Shown here: in pieces, positions 17,403-26,940 of the stretch
How the letters are laid out: each line of letters starts with the position of its first letter
How positions within the stretch are numbered: the first letter of the stretch is position 1
Made by a program: the position numbers and the translations under genes
Notes under the pieces: generated by a model
The model's input: the letters and a program-made list of their open reading frames with translations, nothing else
Databases searched by the model: none
What the model was told of the DNA's origin: nothing
Assembly (NCBI GenBank): GCA_963839165.1
Contig: CAWIUG010000006.1
Location: 310,001-374,000 of the forward strand
From: DATFVA01 sp963839165
GTDB lineage: Bacteria > Bacteroidota > Ignavibacteria > Ignavibacteriales > Ignavibacteriaceae
Reading direction: 5' to 3'
DNA: 64,000 bases

Positions 17403-18863
17403 TTACTGATTATTTTGTATCATTTTTATTTCAACCCTGCGGTTCATAGCTCTTCCTTCAGGAGTATCATTCGAGGCAATTGGATTGGATTCACCATAAG
17501 GAACAACTTCGAGTCTTGATCTGTCAATTCCCTTATTTATAAGATAATCAACAACCGACTGAGCTCTTTTTCTGGAAAGCTCCATATTATATGATTCAGA
17601 ACCAATAGCATCAGTATATCCTTCAACTCTCCAGCGTGTATTCTGATTATCCTTCATTGTTTTAGCAAGATTATCAAGTGTAGGGTATGCATTAGGGAGA
17701 AGAGCTGCTTTATTAAATTCGAAATTCGTATCACCGCTAAGAGTTATTTTTTGAACTACAGTATCAGCTTTTGCACAGCCATTTTCATCGACCTGTTTTC
17801 CTGCAGGTGTATTAGGACATTTGTCTTTGTAATCCGGAACTCCATCTCTGTCGCTGTCCTTAGGGCAACCGGTTTCATCCACTGCTGCACCCTTAGGGGT
17901 TTCTGGACATTTATCATTATTATCATATACACCGTCCCCATCTGTATCGGGACAACCCTGCTCATTAACCTGCATTCCGGCAGGAGTATTCGGACATTTA
18001 TCCAGCTTGTCAGGTACACCATCGTTGTCGGCATCAATAGCGCATCCGTTTTCATCTACTTCCATTCCTGATTTTGTGTTCGGGCATTTGTCCTTATAAT
18101 CAGGAACGCCATCACCATCCTTATCAAGCGGGCAGCCGTATTCGTCTACTGTCACTCCCTGTGGTGTATTAGGACACATATCCTTCGAATCTTCAATTCC
18201 ATCTCCGTCACTATCTGACGTTGTAAAGAATGAGTAGGCAATACCGGCCATAACAGTTACCATATAATCATTATTTCCGCCTGTAGCGATATCATCCCAG
18301 TTATCATGGGGACTGAAATACCCTCCGAGGCCAAGGTTCATATTTATCGATTTCGAAAGGAGAAACCTCAATCCTAACTCAGCCTGGAATATGGTTTCCT
18401 GTTTATCGTATTTACCTAAAAGACTATTTGTTAAGGGGTGATCATTATTGTCCCTGGGGTTAAACCACAAATAAGTTGCCCCAACAGCAACATACGGGAA
18501 AACCGCCTCTTCAATTGAAAAGGTATAGGTCAAATCTCCCCCAATCCCTGTCAGATTAGTTCTGAATACATCCGGTGTTTTTGTGTTATCTTCTCCGCCG
18601 ATATATCCGGCCATTACAAAACCCTTAACTCCAAATATTCCCTGGTTAGTTGTCGGGAAGAAATATTCCAGAACACCCCGGCCTATAATATCTGGTCTAA
18701 CCTTATTATAATCAGTTTTAGCAAGACTCATACCCGCTTCAGCTCCCAGCATGAGTGTACCTGAAAAAGCATGATGCTTTATATTTCGGTTAGTTTGTGA
18801 AAAAATCTGACTGCTTAATAACATCATTATTAATGCAAACAACACTGTCAGTCTTAACCTCAT
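17403..18863 (-). CDS. OmpA-family outer-membrane protein with TSP type 3 repeats
   Basis: A 486-residue outer-membrane protein. It has a signal peptide (about 1-23) and an N-terminal beta-barrel (about 30-212, ending AYSFF). Five calcium-binding thrombospondin type 3 repeats (about 215-368) follow, each of the form DxDxDGxxDxxDxCPNTP with VDENGC. The peptidoglycan-binding OmpA C-terminal domain (about 375-486) has the VEGYTDAIGSESYN and LSRKRAQSVVDYL motifs. It anchors the outer membrane to the wall. It is probably highly expressed: a long leader precedes it and a 13-bp terminator follows. Confidence 0.93.
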   Translation of the reverse strand: MRLRLTVLFALIMMLLSSQIFSQTNRNIKHHAFSGTLMLGAEAGMSLAKTDYNKVRPDIIGRGVLEYFFPTTNQGIFGVKGFVMAGYIGGEDNTKTPDVFRTNLTGIGGDLTYTFSIEEAVFPYVAVGATYLWFNPRDNNDHPLTNSLLGKYDKQETIFQAELGLRFLLSKSINMNLGLGGYFSPHDNWDDIATGGNNDYMVTVMAGIAYSFFTTSDSDGDGIEDSKDMCPNTPQGVTVDEYGCPLDKDGDGVPDYKDKCPNTKSGMEVDENGCAIDADNDGVPDKLDKCPNTPAGMQVNEQGCPDTDGDGVYDNNDKCPETPKGAAVDETGCPKDSDRDGVPDYKDKCPNTPAGKQVDENGCAKADTVVQKITLSGDTNFEFNKAALLPNAYPTLDNLAKTMKDNQNTRWRVEGYTDAIGSESYNMELSRKRAQSVVDYLINKGIDRSRLEVVPYGESNPIASNDTPEGRAMNRRVEIKMIQNNQ

Positions 18864-19069
18864 AATACATCCTTTCCTATCTTATGACATAATAATTTAT
18901 TTTAATTTAATGTAACCACGGTAAAACTTGGTGGGAAAGTTAACATAAAGACAGAATTGTGATGCTTATAACCTTATTGCAGATAATAGATTAGGGTATT
19001 TTTCCCTGGGGGCATAGAACTTGTTCCCAGAAAGCCAGATGAGATTGCTTTGGAATCTCTGACGAAATG

Positions 19070-20671
19070 TTATTTCAGAAGCAGTATTTTCTTTACGAGG
19101 GACATTTCCGGAGTTATAAGTGAAACGAAATAAATTCCTGAACTTAAGCCTGTCCCGTCAAAGAGCATTTTATAGCTGCCGGAGGATAAATATCCGTTAT
19201 GAAGAACAGAAACCGTTTCACCGAGGAGGTTTGTAACACGCAGCAATACATCTGTTCCACGGGAGAGATGAAACTCAACCGTAGTTGTAGGGTTGAATGG
19301 ATTGGGATAGTTCTGAGAGAGACTGATCAGCTCAGGAATACTTTGTGTTTCTCCGACTGAGTTCAGCGGGGAAAACAATAACGTAATATTTCCGATACTT
19401 GTCATAGTACTATCGATAATGATCTTATCACTTACAGCATCTTCATACCCTATTTTTTGAGCAACCAGGTAGTAACTGCCGTAAGGAAGGAAATTCTCCC
19501 TGAAGTTTCCGTCAGCCTGAGAGAAAGCATATGTGATAAGGTTATTCCCGACCGACTGTGCGTAAACAATGGCATCGGTTACGACACTATCGAGCTTACC
19601 AGCAATACCAACCGTCCCGGATATAATTCCTCCTCCTATAGATGAATCCCTTGGCATATAAATATCCGCATTAAGTATGGGTGAACCAATATAAATTGAA
19701 TCAGCCTGCTGCCAGAATCCAGGGTTATTCCCTAAGGTATCATAATATGAAGGAACGTAGTAATCGGAAAACGATTGTATATAGTAATAACCAGGAGCAA
19801 TTATATTATCAATTTTATAAGAACCATCGGGTTTTACGAAAGCCGCGTATGTACCTCCCAGGGCGGGAGTATTAAGTTTAGTATGTATCATTTTATCCGG
19901 AGTATGAGTTCCGTTCCGTACAATTACGATCCCTTTCTTCAAAGGATATATAGCAAGGGAATCAAATATATTCCCCGAAACAGAGATCGGGCTTGCGGTC
20001 ATCTTTACTAAATTAAGATCTGCAGAGGTAATTCCATTAGTATCTACAATTACCTGAGTTGCACTAAGCGGATCAAATTGCTGATCGTAGAACGACACAT
20101 AATAGGAATCTTTGGCAGCCGCGACGGTATAATGGCCGACCGGAAGCTCAACCGAATAATTTCCGGCGGCATCAGAAGTACCCTGTGCAATTACAAAATT
20201 TCCGCCGTAAAGAAAATATAGATCTGCATTCGGAACGGGAAAACCATCAGAACTTACATTTCCCTGTAAAGATCCGGAATAGAAGTCATTCTCATAATAA
20301 TCGATCTTGATTTTAAGGTATTCATATGGGTTAACACCGTTATTATAAATATATAGCGTGTCTTCTACATCCTCAACGGTATAGTTAAGATACCCTGAAA
20401 GGATACAATCCATCATAATCGAATCACCCGGCTGAATAGAAATAGGATATCTCCATCCTTTGTCAAACCTCAGATAATAAAAGTCATTATTGCTGTAATA
20501 AATACTGTCAATTTCAAGTGTCTCGTTACCAGTATTGACGAAATATGCATTTTGAAGTCTGTGAAACACATCATGGTATTCCAATTCATCAGGATAAAGC
20601 TGAAGCACAGGCTGAGCGTTTACTGTAACAAAGAAAAGGAATGCAAAGATTCCTGAGGTTAAAAATCTCAT
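19070..20671 (-). CDS. secreted protein with carboxypeptidase-regulatory-like repeats and T9SS sorting domain
   Basis: The 533-residue protein has a signal peptide (about 1-19) and an N-terminal domain resembling choice-of-anchor/ASPM-like beta domains. Three transthyretin-like (carboxypeptidase regulatory) beta domains follow (about 133-215, 230-330 and 345-430, with LQGNVSSDGFPVPNADLYF and repeated 'YYLVAQKIGYEDAVSD'-type strands). A T9SS type A sorting domain begins SLSQNYPNPFNPTTTVEF near residue 455. No enzyme motif is visible; it is likely a surface or adhesive protein. It is divergent from the sigma factor at 20752 with an 80-bp AT-rich gap, so the two may share control. Confidence 0.8.
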   Translation of the reverse strand: MRFLTSGIFAFLFFVTVNAQPVLQLYPDELEYHDVFHRLQNAYFVNTGNETLEIDSIYYSNNDFYYLRFDKGWRYPISIQPGDSIMMDCILSGYLNYTVEDVEDTLYIYNNGVNPYEYLKIKIDYYENDFYSGSLQGNVSSDGFPVPNADLYFLYGGNFVIAQGTSDAAGNYSVELPVGHYTVAAAKDSYYVSFYDQQFDPLSATQVIVDTNGITSADLNLVKMTASPISVSGNIFDSLAIYPLKKGIVIVRNGTHTPDKMIHTKLNTPALGGTYAAFVKPDGSYKIDNIIAPGYYYIQSFSDYYVPSYYDTLGNNPGFWQQADSIYIGSPILNADIYMPRDSSIGGGIISGTVGIAGKLDSVVTDAIVYAQSVGNNLITYAFSQADGNFRENFLPYGSYYLVAQKIGYEDAVSDKIIIDSTMTSIGNITLLFSPLNSVGETQSIPELISLSQNYPNPFNPTTTVEFHLSRGTDVLLRVTNLLGETVSVLHNGYLSSGSYKMLFDGTGLSSGIYFVSLITPEMSLVKKILLLK

Positions 20672-20751
20672 TATTATTGTTTAAGTTGATTATAATAATT
20701 ATAATAATAGTAATACAATTAAGTCAATAGTGACAAACTAATATTTACCAC

Positions 20752-21309
20752 TTGGCTGATCAAAAATTAAACTACATAAATTTTTCCGGAAATGAACTGG
20801 ATGGACTCTTTTCAGAGGCAAAACGGGGAAATTCATCTGCATTCGGCAAATTATCGGGAATAATAAGAGATATATGCTACAGCTATTTTCTATCAAAGTT
20901 TAGACATGGTAAAATACCGAATATGGAAGATGTGGATGACCTGTCGAACAATGTATATCTGTCTTTTGCAGAGCAATATCACAAAATAGAAAACCTTGAA
21001 AACTGGCTGAGAAGGGTATTATTCCTGACCTTCGTTAACTGGTATAAAAAATCCCAAAAAAGAAAGACTTTTGAGCTTGATGAGGCCTACTACATCGAGC
21101 AGAATAATGAACATCCATCGGTTAAAATAGATGCCGAAAAAATAGTTACAATATTAAATACTCTCAGTAATGATAAACAGCAGATTTTCAAGATGAGGTT
21201 CTGGGAGGACCTTAAATTTGCCGAAATTGCTGATAATCTGGGAAAATCTGAAGATGCGGTTAAAAAGATGTTCTATAGAACTATAGAGGAACTTAAAATA
21301 AAATTGTGA
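20752..21309 (+). CDS. ECF-like sigma factor of the CHAT module
   Basis: A 185-residue sigma-70-family protein with only regions 2 and 4. Region 2 holds DVDDLSNNVYLSFAEQYHKI and NWLRRVLFLTFVNWYKK. Region 4 holds LSNDKQQIFKMRFWEDLKFAEIADNLG and the helix-turn-helix SEDAVKKMFYRTIEEL. No ATG lies near the start, so I use the TTG at 20752; no clear Shine-Dalgarno precedes it, so the start is uncertain by a few codons. It is the first gene of a same-strand trio, 64 bp before a zinc-finger anti-sigma factor and then a TPR-CHAT protease. Confidence 0.85.
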   Translation: MADQKLNYINFSGNELDGLFSEAKRGNSSAFGKLSGIIRDICYSYFLSKFRHGKIPNMEDVDDLSNNVYLSFAEQYHKIENLENWLRRVLFLTFVNWYKKSQKRKTFELDEAYYIEQNNEHPSVKIDAEKIVTILNTLSNDKQQIFKMRFWEDLKFAEIADNLGKSEDAVKKMFYRTIEELKIKL

Positions 21310-21373
21310 GGTTGTCACTTTATTATTAAAGTATTCACTAATTGAATATAAACCTGGATAAATTAAACTGATA

Positions 21374-22339
21374 ATGGATAAAAAGGAAAAAATATTAGAG
21401 CTTCTCAGCAGGAAGAATCTTACTGCTTCGGAGAAATATGAATTGGATAAACTTACAGGCAGCGATGAAGAACTGAAAGGACTGGCAGACAACTATCATC
21501 AGCTTGAGAAAATTGTAAGTCATTCATCCCATTTAAATGAAGATGAACTGGCTCATTATATCCTGTATAAGAATGGGTTGCAGCCAGATGACAGCTCAAT
21601 AATTAAGAGAGTTCCTTTTTTTGAACAACATCTGAGAAAGTGTTCTGAATGTTCGGAACTATTGACGGAGTTAAATTCAGAATATTCCGATGTTGAACAA
21701 TTCTTATCTCAAACGGTTCCGGAGGAAAATGGTGCCAAAACAGAAATTAATAAGCAGGGCAGGACGGCTGCCTGGTATAAGGCACCTCGTTATGCTTTCG
21801 CTTCGCTCCTGCTGGTGGGATTTATTTACCTGGCATTATTTATTATTTCTTCTTCCATCACCCCTGCATATTACGATGAGGCAGCTATAAGGCAGGATTC
21901 GCAATTCTCAATTACAAGGGGTAGGGCAACTGAGAATTTCCAGAATAGTCTTAAAGCACTGGAAAAAAATAACTACGATGAAGCCATAGTATTTCTGAAG
22001 AAGGATATTAAGGAAAATCCCGATGACGCGACAATATTTTATTCTTATTATATAGTTGGCCTATCTTATCTTGAAACGGCAGAACAGGATTTCCTGGGAT
22101 TATTTCCAGGATATGATCGTGAAAGGGTTGATAAAGGCAAACAATACCTTGAAAAAAGCATTCAGAAGAATGATTCCGGAAAGTTCGAAAATATAAAACT
22201 GAACTCCTACTTCTACCTGGCTAAAGCAAATTTGATGCTGAATGATAAAAAATCAGCAGAGGAATATTTAAATATGGTCATCAGCAATAAGGGGAGCAAG
22301 ATGGAAGAAGCAAAACATCTCCTGGGAGAAATGGAGTAA
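21374..22339 (+). CDS. transmembrane zinc-finger anti-sigma factor with TPR region
   Basis: A 321-residue protein. Residues 1-110 carry an anti-sigma zinc-finger motif His-x3-Cys-x2-Cys (HLRKCSEC, near residues 90-97). One membrane segment follows (about 138-163). The C-terminal half, on the other side of the membrane, has TPR-like helical pairs (SLKALEKNNYDEAIVFLKKD, then KGKQYLEKSIQ and KSAEEYLNMVI). It is therefore expected to hold the neighbouring sigma factor at the inner membrane while its TPR half lies in the periplasm. It sits between the sigma factor and the CHAT protease, ten bases upstream of the latter. The assignment rests on the motif, topology and position. Confidence 0.75.
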   Translation: MDKKEKILELLSRKNLTASEKYELDKLTGSDEELKGLADNYHQLEKIVSHSSHLNEDELAHYILYKNGLQPDDSSIIKRVPFFEQHLRKCSECSELLTELNSEYSDVEQFLSQTVPEENGAKTEINKQGRTAAWYKAPRYAFASLLLVGFIYLALFIISSSITPAYYDEAAIRQDSQFSITRGRATENFQNSLKALEKNNYDEAIVFLKKDIKENPDDATIFYSYYIVGLSYLETAEQDFLGLFPGYDRERVDKGKQYLEKSIQKNDSGKFENIKLNSYFYLAKANLMLNDKKSAEEYLNMVISNKGSKMEEAKHLLGEME

Positions 22340-22349
22340 ATTGTGTTAA

Positions 22350-25300
22350 ATGATAATACAAAAAGTAACAATATTATTAATAGCTTTTATATTTACACTT
22401 CTGCAGCCGTCAGGAGTTGAGTCTAAACTTATACAGAATAAACCTGCTGAAATAATAAATTCCCCCGACTCACTTATACTACTGGTGAAAAAAGAAGGAT
22501 GGACTCCTCAGCGTCTTTCTTTAATGAAATATTACCTGGCTGACTCATATGCACCAGCGGAAAACGATCAAGCATTGCTAAAGGATCTGAAAAATGATTT
22601 CCGCAAATCCCTTTTGCAGGCAGTTCTGCTCAAGAAACAGAATAAGTATAATGAGATGTATGACACGCTCGACTTCTATCTGCATTCGGCTCCTCATTAC
22701 CTTCCCTACTACAACGAACTCGTTTTTGCGGCAGGTGCTTCATCACGTATGCAATTGCTTGAATCTAGAATTGAAGTCTCTGATGGAATTCATCCGCGTG
22801 AACAGAATTATCTTCTCGGTTTAATTGGTTATCAAAATGCTGATTATGCTTCAGCAAAGGAACATCTAGAAAAAAGCTTTAGCTCTGATTCTACCGATAA
22901 ATATATATTATACCAGCTATCTTACGCCTACAGGAGCCTGGGTGATTATAACAAGGCCCTGATGCTGACAAAAAAAGCAGAACATTTAACTTCAGGAGAT
23001 CTCTATTTCCTGGTTAAAATCTACCTCGCTGAAGGTGCTTTATACTTTTTATCCGGCGAATATGATCTTGCAGATAGTATCTATAAAAAAGCCTACAATA
23101 TTGCTCAGGATAACCATATGAAGGAAAATTCAGGGCGATCGTATGTGGCACTAGGAATTATGGATGATATTCAAGGCTTTACTGATAAGGCTAGACTTAA
23201 ATATCAAAGTGCTGTTGATATCTCTGAAAAGATTCAAGACCCGGAACTGAAAGCATATGCATATTCAGAACTGGGTGTTTCATTCAGCTATACGAATGAA
23301 TTAATTGAAGCTAAAGAGAATTATTTAAAAAGTTATGCCCTGTATAAACGAATAGGAAATCGTCTAAGGTTAGCTCTTCTTTCCGAAAATATTGGGAAGA
23401 TTTATATGGCTTTATTTAACTATGAGAGCGCCATCAGCTGCTATAAAGAAGGCCTTGAATATGCCGGTGATAATAAACGCTCCCTCGTGCTTAACCTCAC
23501 TGGTCTTGCAGATGCATATTCAAACCTGTCAAACTATTCTGAATCGTTGAAGTATTATAATCAGGCAAAGAGACTCAGCAGTGAGATTAAAGCAGTAGAA
23601 TTAAGCATAAATATTAACGGCGGACTGGGAGCATTAAATTATAATCTGGATCGTCCGGATAATGCCCTGGTTTACTATCTGCAGGCAGAATCAGAATGCG
23701 GAAAAATTGATAATCCTTTTCTTACTGCGGATATATATGATAAACTGGGAACGGTATATTCTTCTCTCGACAGTCTGGATATCGCTGAACAGTATTTTTC
23801 AAAAGCAGAAAAGCTTGCCGGAGAAAACAGAGCTTCCTATACAGCATTATTATCAGTAGTAAACAGAGCGGAAATCCTGGTCAAAAAGAAAGAGTTTTCA
23901 AAGGCCATGGTAGTTCTGAACTCAATAACCAGAAATTTTTCGGTAAACTCTCCTTATATACAGGCAAGGGCCGAAAACCTGAGAGGCACAATCCTGGAAA
24001 AGCGTGATGATTTTGAGGGTGCACAAGCTGCCTACAACCGTACTCTTGAGATCGTAAAAAATCTTAATGAGAAAACCTTTCAGGTTGAAGCTGATTTTAA
24101 TCTTGCAAAATTGAATGATTCGAAAAATCTCAACGATGAGGCAGAAAAATACTACAAATCTGCGATTGCTATTATTGAAGATGTTTCCCGTCCATTGTTC
24201 AGACAGGAGGACGTACAAATATCATATTTCTCAGGTAATCGCGATATATATGATTCCTTTGCAGAACATTACCTCCGCCTTAAACAATATCGCAGAGCAT
24301 TTGAGCTTATCAACAAATCGCATTCACGGAGTATGCTTCAGAACCTGAATAACCTTAAGCTTCAAACCTTATTAGGAGACAGTACAGTTTTAAGTACTCT
24401 GTACGATTATGACTGGATAATTCATTCGGGAATATATAACAGAAAAAAGACCGAAGAAGTAAAAGGATTGCTGGCGGATTTAAAACTCTCCCTCGTTAAT
24501 TCCAATCCGGAACTCAGGCCTTATCTGAATATGGAAAGCTCGCTGTCTATAAACGAGATTCAGAATTCACTTACGGATGATGAGAATATAATTTCATACT
24601 ACTCCGACAAAAACAGCCTGTATGCATTTCTTTTAACCAGAAATACTTTTAAAGCTTATAGGTTTGATATATCACCAAACGAGCTTGCCGGGATGCTTGC
24701 TGACATCTCGCCTTATTTTGAAAATTTACCAGGAAAGACAGATGCATTTTACAACCAGGATTTATTTTCTTTTAATGCAGAAGCCTCAAATTCCTTGTAT
24801 AGAAAAATAGTTGAACCAATAACGAAAGATATCCCACACGAACAAAAAATTATTTTTTCTCCCTGTACTGAGCTTATATCAATTCCTCTGGAATTTCTGG
24901 TAACTTCCTACAAGGCGGATGAGAGTCCCTATTCATATACGAATAAGAAATTCTTATTAACAGATTATGATATTTCTTATTCTCCTTCTGCCACTGCTTT
25001 CGTAAAGCAGCAAAAAAATAACCTAAAAAATAATGGAAAGGTACTGCTGGTCGGCGATCCTTCCATCAATACAGGGTCGAGCGAATTTGCAGAAAGAAGG
25101 GGTCTTCTTGATGATCCACCTGGGATCCCCAGGAACCTTGCGCTTCTCCCATTGAAATATTCAAGGGAGGAGGTTAGCAGCATAGGAGAGATTATAAATG
25201 CAAGCACCATTCTTTTGAACAAGAATGCTACCGAAACAAATTTCAAAGAAAATGCCCGACTGAGCAGGATCATACACCTGTCTACTCACTCGTTTCTATA

Positions 25301-25805
25301 TAAAAAGCAGCCGCTGATATTTTTTTCCAATACATACGATGCTGAGAATGATGGGTTCCTGGAAGCAGGAGAGATAGTACGACTAAAACTTAATAGCGAC
25401 CTGGTTGTGCTAAGTTCCTGTAATTCAGGTCTAGGCAGCATTGATAAATCTGAAGGTATTCTTGGTTTAACCAAAGCATTTTTTGAAGCAGGCTCTAAAA
25501 GCGTGGTTGTTTCACTCTGGGATGTAAACGATAAGTATACCTCTAAGCTTATGACTCTCTTCTACGAAAAACTTAGTATGGGTTACAGTAAATCTAAGGC
25601 TCTAAGGCTGGCAAAGTCTGAGTTCATTCAAAAATATTCTCCCAATCCATATTACTGGAGTGCATTTGTGCTGTCGGGTAATATTTCCCCTGTTCAAATG
25701 AAACCTCATAAAAACATGTCGTTGTCAATTATGATATTATTAACAATTATTGCTGCCGCATTGGTGGTAGTGGTAATAATTCACCGGAAAAGACTTACTG
25801 CTTAA
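22350..25805 (+). CDS. exported TPR-CHAT protease with C-terminal membrane anchor
   Basis: A 1151-residue protein. It has a signal peptide (about 1-25) and a long array of TPR repeats (about 60-600, for example GDYNKALMLTKKAEHL and FNYESAISCYKEGLEY). A helical linker precedes a CHAT caspase-like domain (about 745-1085). The CHAT dyad is His980 in HLSTHSF and Cys1024 in LSSCNSG. A membrane segment (about 1123-1145) is followed by basic HRKRLTA, giving a periplasmic CHAT domain with a cytoplasmic tail. In type III-E CRISPR, a TPR-CHAT protease (Craspase) cleaves a partner that controls a sigma factor. Here the neighbours are a sigma factor and its anti-sigma factor, so the same logic in the envelope is plausible but inferred. 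It overlaps the gmd stop by four bases. Confidence 0.88.
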   Translation: MIIQKVTILLIAFIFTLLQPSGVESKLIQNKPAEIINSPDSLILLVKKEGWTPQRLSLMKYYLADSYAPAENDQALLKDLKNDFRKSLLQAVLLKKQNKYNEMYDTLDFYLHSAPHYLPYYNELVFAAGASSRMQLLESRIEVSDGIHPREQNYLLGLIGYQNADYASAKEHLEKSFSSDSTDKYILYQLSYAYRSLGDYNKALMLTKKAEHLTSGDLYFLVKIYLAEGALYFLSGEYDLADSIYKKAYNIAQDNHMKENSGRSYVALGIMDDIQGFTDKARLKYQSAVDISEKIQDPELKAYAYSELGVSFSYTNELIEAKENYLKSYALYKRIGNRLRLALLSENIGKIYMALFNYESAISCYKEGLEYAGDNKRSLVLNLTGLADAYSNLSNYSESLKYYNQAKRLSSEIKAVELSININGGLGALNYNLDRPDNALVYYLQAESECGKIDNPFLTADIYDKLGTVYSSLDSLDIAEQYFSKAEKLAGENRASYTALLSVVNRAEILVKKKEFSKAMVVLNSITRNFSVNSPYIQARAENLRGTILEKRDDFEGAQAAYNRTLEIVKNLNEKTFQVEADFNLAKLNDSKNLNDEAEKYYKSAIAIIEDVSRPLFRQEDVQISYFSGNRDIYDSFAEHYLRLKQYRRAFELINKSHSRSMLQNLNNLKLQTLLGDSTVLSTLYDYDWIIHSGIYNRKKTEEVKGLLADLKLSLVNSNPELRPYLNMESSLSINEIQNSLTDDENIISYYSDKNSLYAFLLTRNTFKAYRFDISPNELAGMLADISPYFENLPGKTDAFYNQDLFSFNAEASNSLYRKIVEPITKDIPHEQKIIFSPCTELISIPLEFLVTSYKADESPYSYTNKKFLLTDYDISYSPSATAFVKQQKNNLKNNGKVLLVGDPSINTGSSEFAERRGLLDDPPGIPRNLALLPLKYSREEVSSIGEIINASTILLNKNATETNFKENARLSRIIHLSTHSFLYKKQPLIFFSNTYDAENDGFLEAGEIVRLKLNSDLVVLSSCNSGLGSIDKSEGILGLTKAFFEAGSKSVVVSLWDVNDKYTSKLMTLFYEKLSMGYSKSKALRLAKSEFIQKYSPNPYYWSAFVLSGNISPVQMKPHKNMSLSIMILLTIIAAALVVVVIIHRKRLTA

Positions 25806-26929
25806 TATCCTCTCATCATTACTTTTTCAAGATCTGATTTGATCATAATTTTAACGAGCTGGCTGAAGGTTGTTTTGGCTTTCCATCCGAGGACCTTTTT
25901 TGCTTTTGCGGGGTTACCTATTAACAAATCGACTTCTGTCGGCCTGTAATAATCCGGATCAACTGCAACAACTGTTTCCCCTGGTTTCAGTTGATTTGAA
26001 AAGGAATACTTAAATTCTGGTTTAGAGCTGCTCTTAGATAGAAGTTTACTCCCTTTATCCCAGTTTATTTTTTTAATAAAACCTTTTTCGTCGGCTCCTT
26101 TTCCTTTCCATGTTAACTCAATGCCTACTTCATTAAAAGCATATTCCGCAAATTCCTTTACCGTATGTGTTTCTCCTGTTGCAAGAACGAAATCTTCAGC
26201 TCTCTTATGGTTTAGAATTCTCCACATACCCTCACAATATTCGGGGGCATAACCCCAATCGCGTTTTGCATCCAGGTTTCCCAGGAGGATCATGCTCTGA
26301 AGTCCCGCTGAAATCCTTGCTACCGCCCTTGTAATCTTCCTGGTAACAAAGGTTTCGCCGCGTCTGGGTGATTCGTGATTAAACAAAATACCATTTGAGG
26401 CAAAAATATTATACGCTTCTCTGTAATTAACTATAATCCAATACCCGTACAGCTTTGCAACTCCGTATGGTGAACGTGGATAAAAGGGTGTTTCTTCTGA
26501 TTGAGGAACTTCACGAACTTTTCCAAAGAGTTCACTTGTGGATGCCTGGTAAAATTTAACTTTTCTTAACCCTACTTCTCTGATAGCGTCTAAAAATCTC
26601 AGGGTACCCAGAGCATCAACCTGTGCTGTATAGTCGGGGACTTCAAATGAAACTTTTACATGGCTTTGTGCAGCAAGATTATATATCTCATCAGGTTCAA
26701 TTTTTTCAAGGAGACGGTTTAAGGCACTTGTATCTACAAGATCTCCATAATGAAGAAATAACTTTTTATCGAGTATCTCTTTGTTGCTGTAAAGATGGTC
26801 AATCCTTCCTGTATTAAAGGAACTGCTTTTTCTTATGATTCCATGGACTTCATATCCTTTATCAAGGAGAATTTCAGTAAGGTAGCTCCCATCCTGACCG
26901 GTTATCCCTGTAATTAACGCTTTTTTCAT
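25802..26929 (-). CDS. gmd: GDP-mannose 4,6-dehydratase
   Basis: Gmd makes GDP-4-keto-6-deoxymannose, the first step to GDP-fucose. The 375-residue extended SDR has GITGQDGSYLTEIL for NADP, the STSELFGKVREVPQ active-site Thr/Glu region, YGVAKLYGYW with Tyr-x3-Lys, and HESPRRGETFVTRKI typical of Gmd. It is the last gene of an eight-gene minus-strand operon and is followed by fcl on the pathway (12 bp upstream on the strand). It ends by overlapping the CHAT gene tail-to-tail. Confidence 0.95.
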   Translation of the reverse strand: MKKALITGITGQDGSYLTEILLDKGYEVHGIIRKSSSFNTGRIDHLYSNKEILDKKLFLHYGDLVDTSALNRLLEKIEPDEIYNLAAQSHVKVSFEVPDYTAQVDALGTLRFLDAIREVGLRKVKFYQASTSELFGKVREVPQSEETPFYPRSPYGVAKLYGYWIIVNYREAYNIFASNGILFNHESPRRGETFVTRKITRAVARISAGLQSMILLGNLDAKRDWGYAPEYCEGMWRILNHKRAEDFVLATGETHTVKEFAEYAFNEVGIELTWKGKGADEKGFIKKINWDKGSKLLSKSSSKPEFKYSFSNQLKPGETVVAVDPDYYRPTEVDLLIGNPAKAKKVLGWKAKTTFSQLVKIMIKSDLEKVMMRGY

Positions 26930-26940
26930 GTCTCCCTCAA

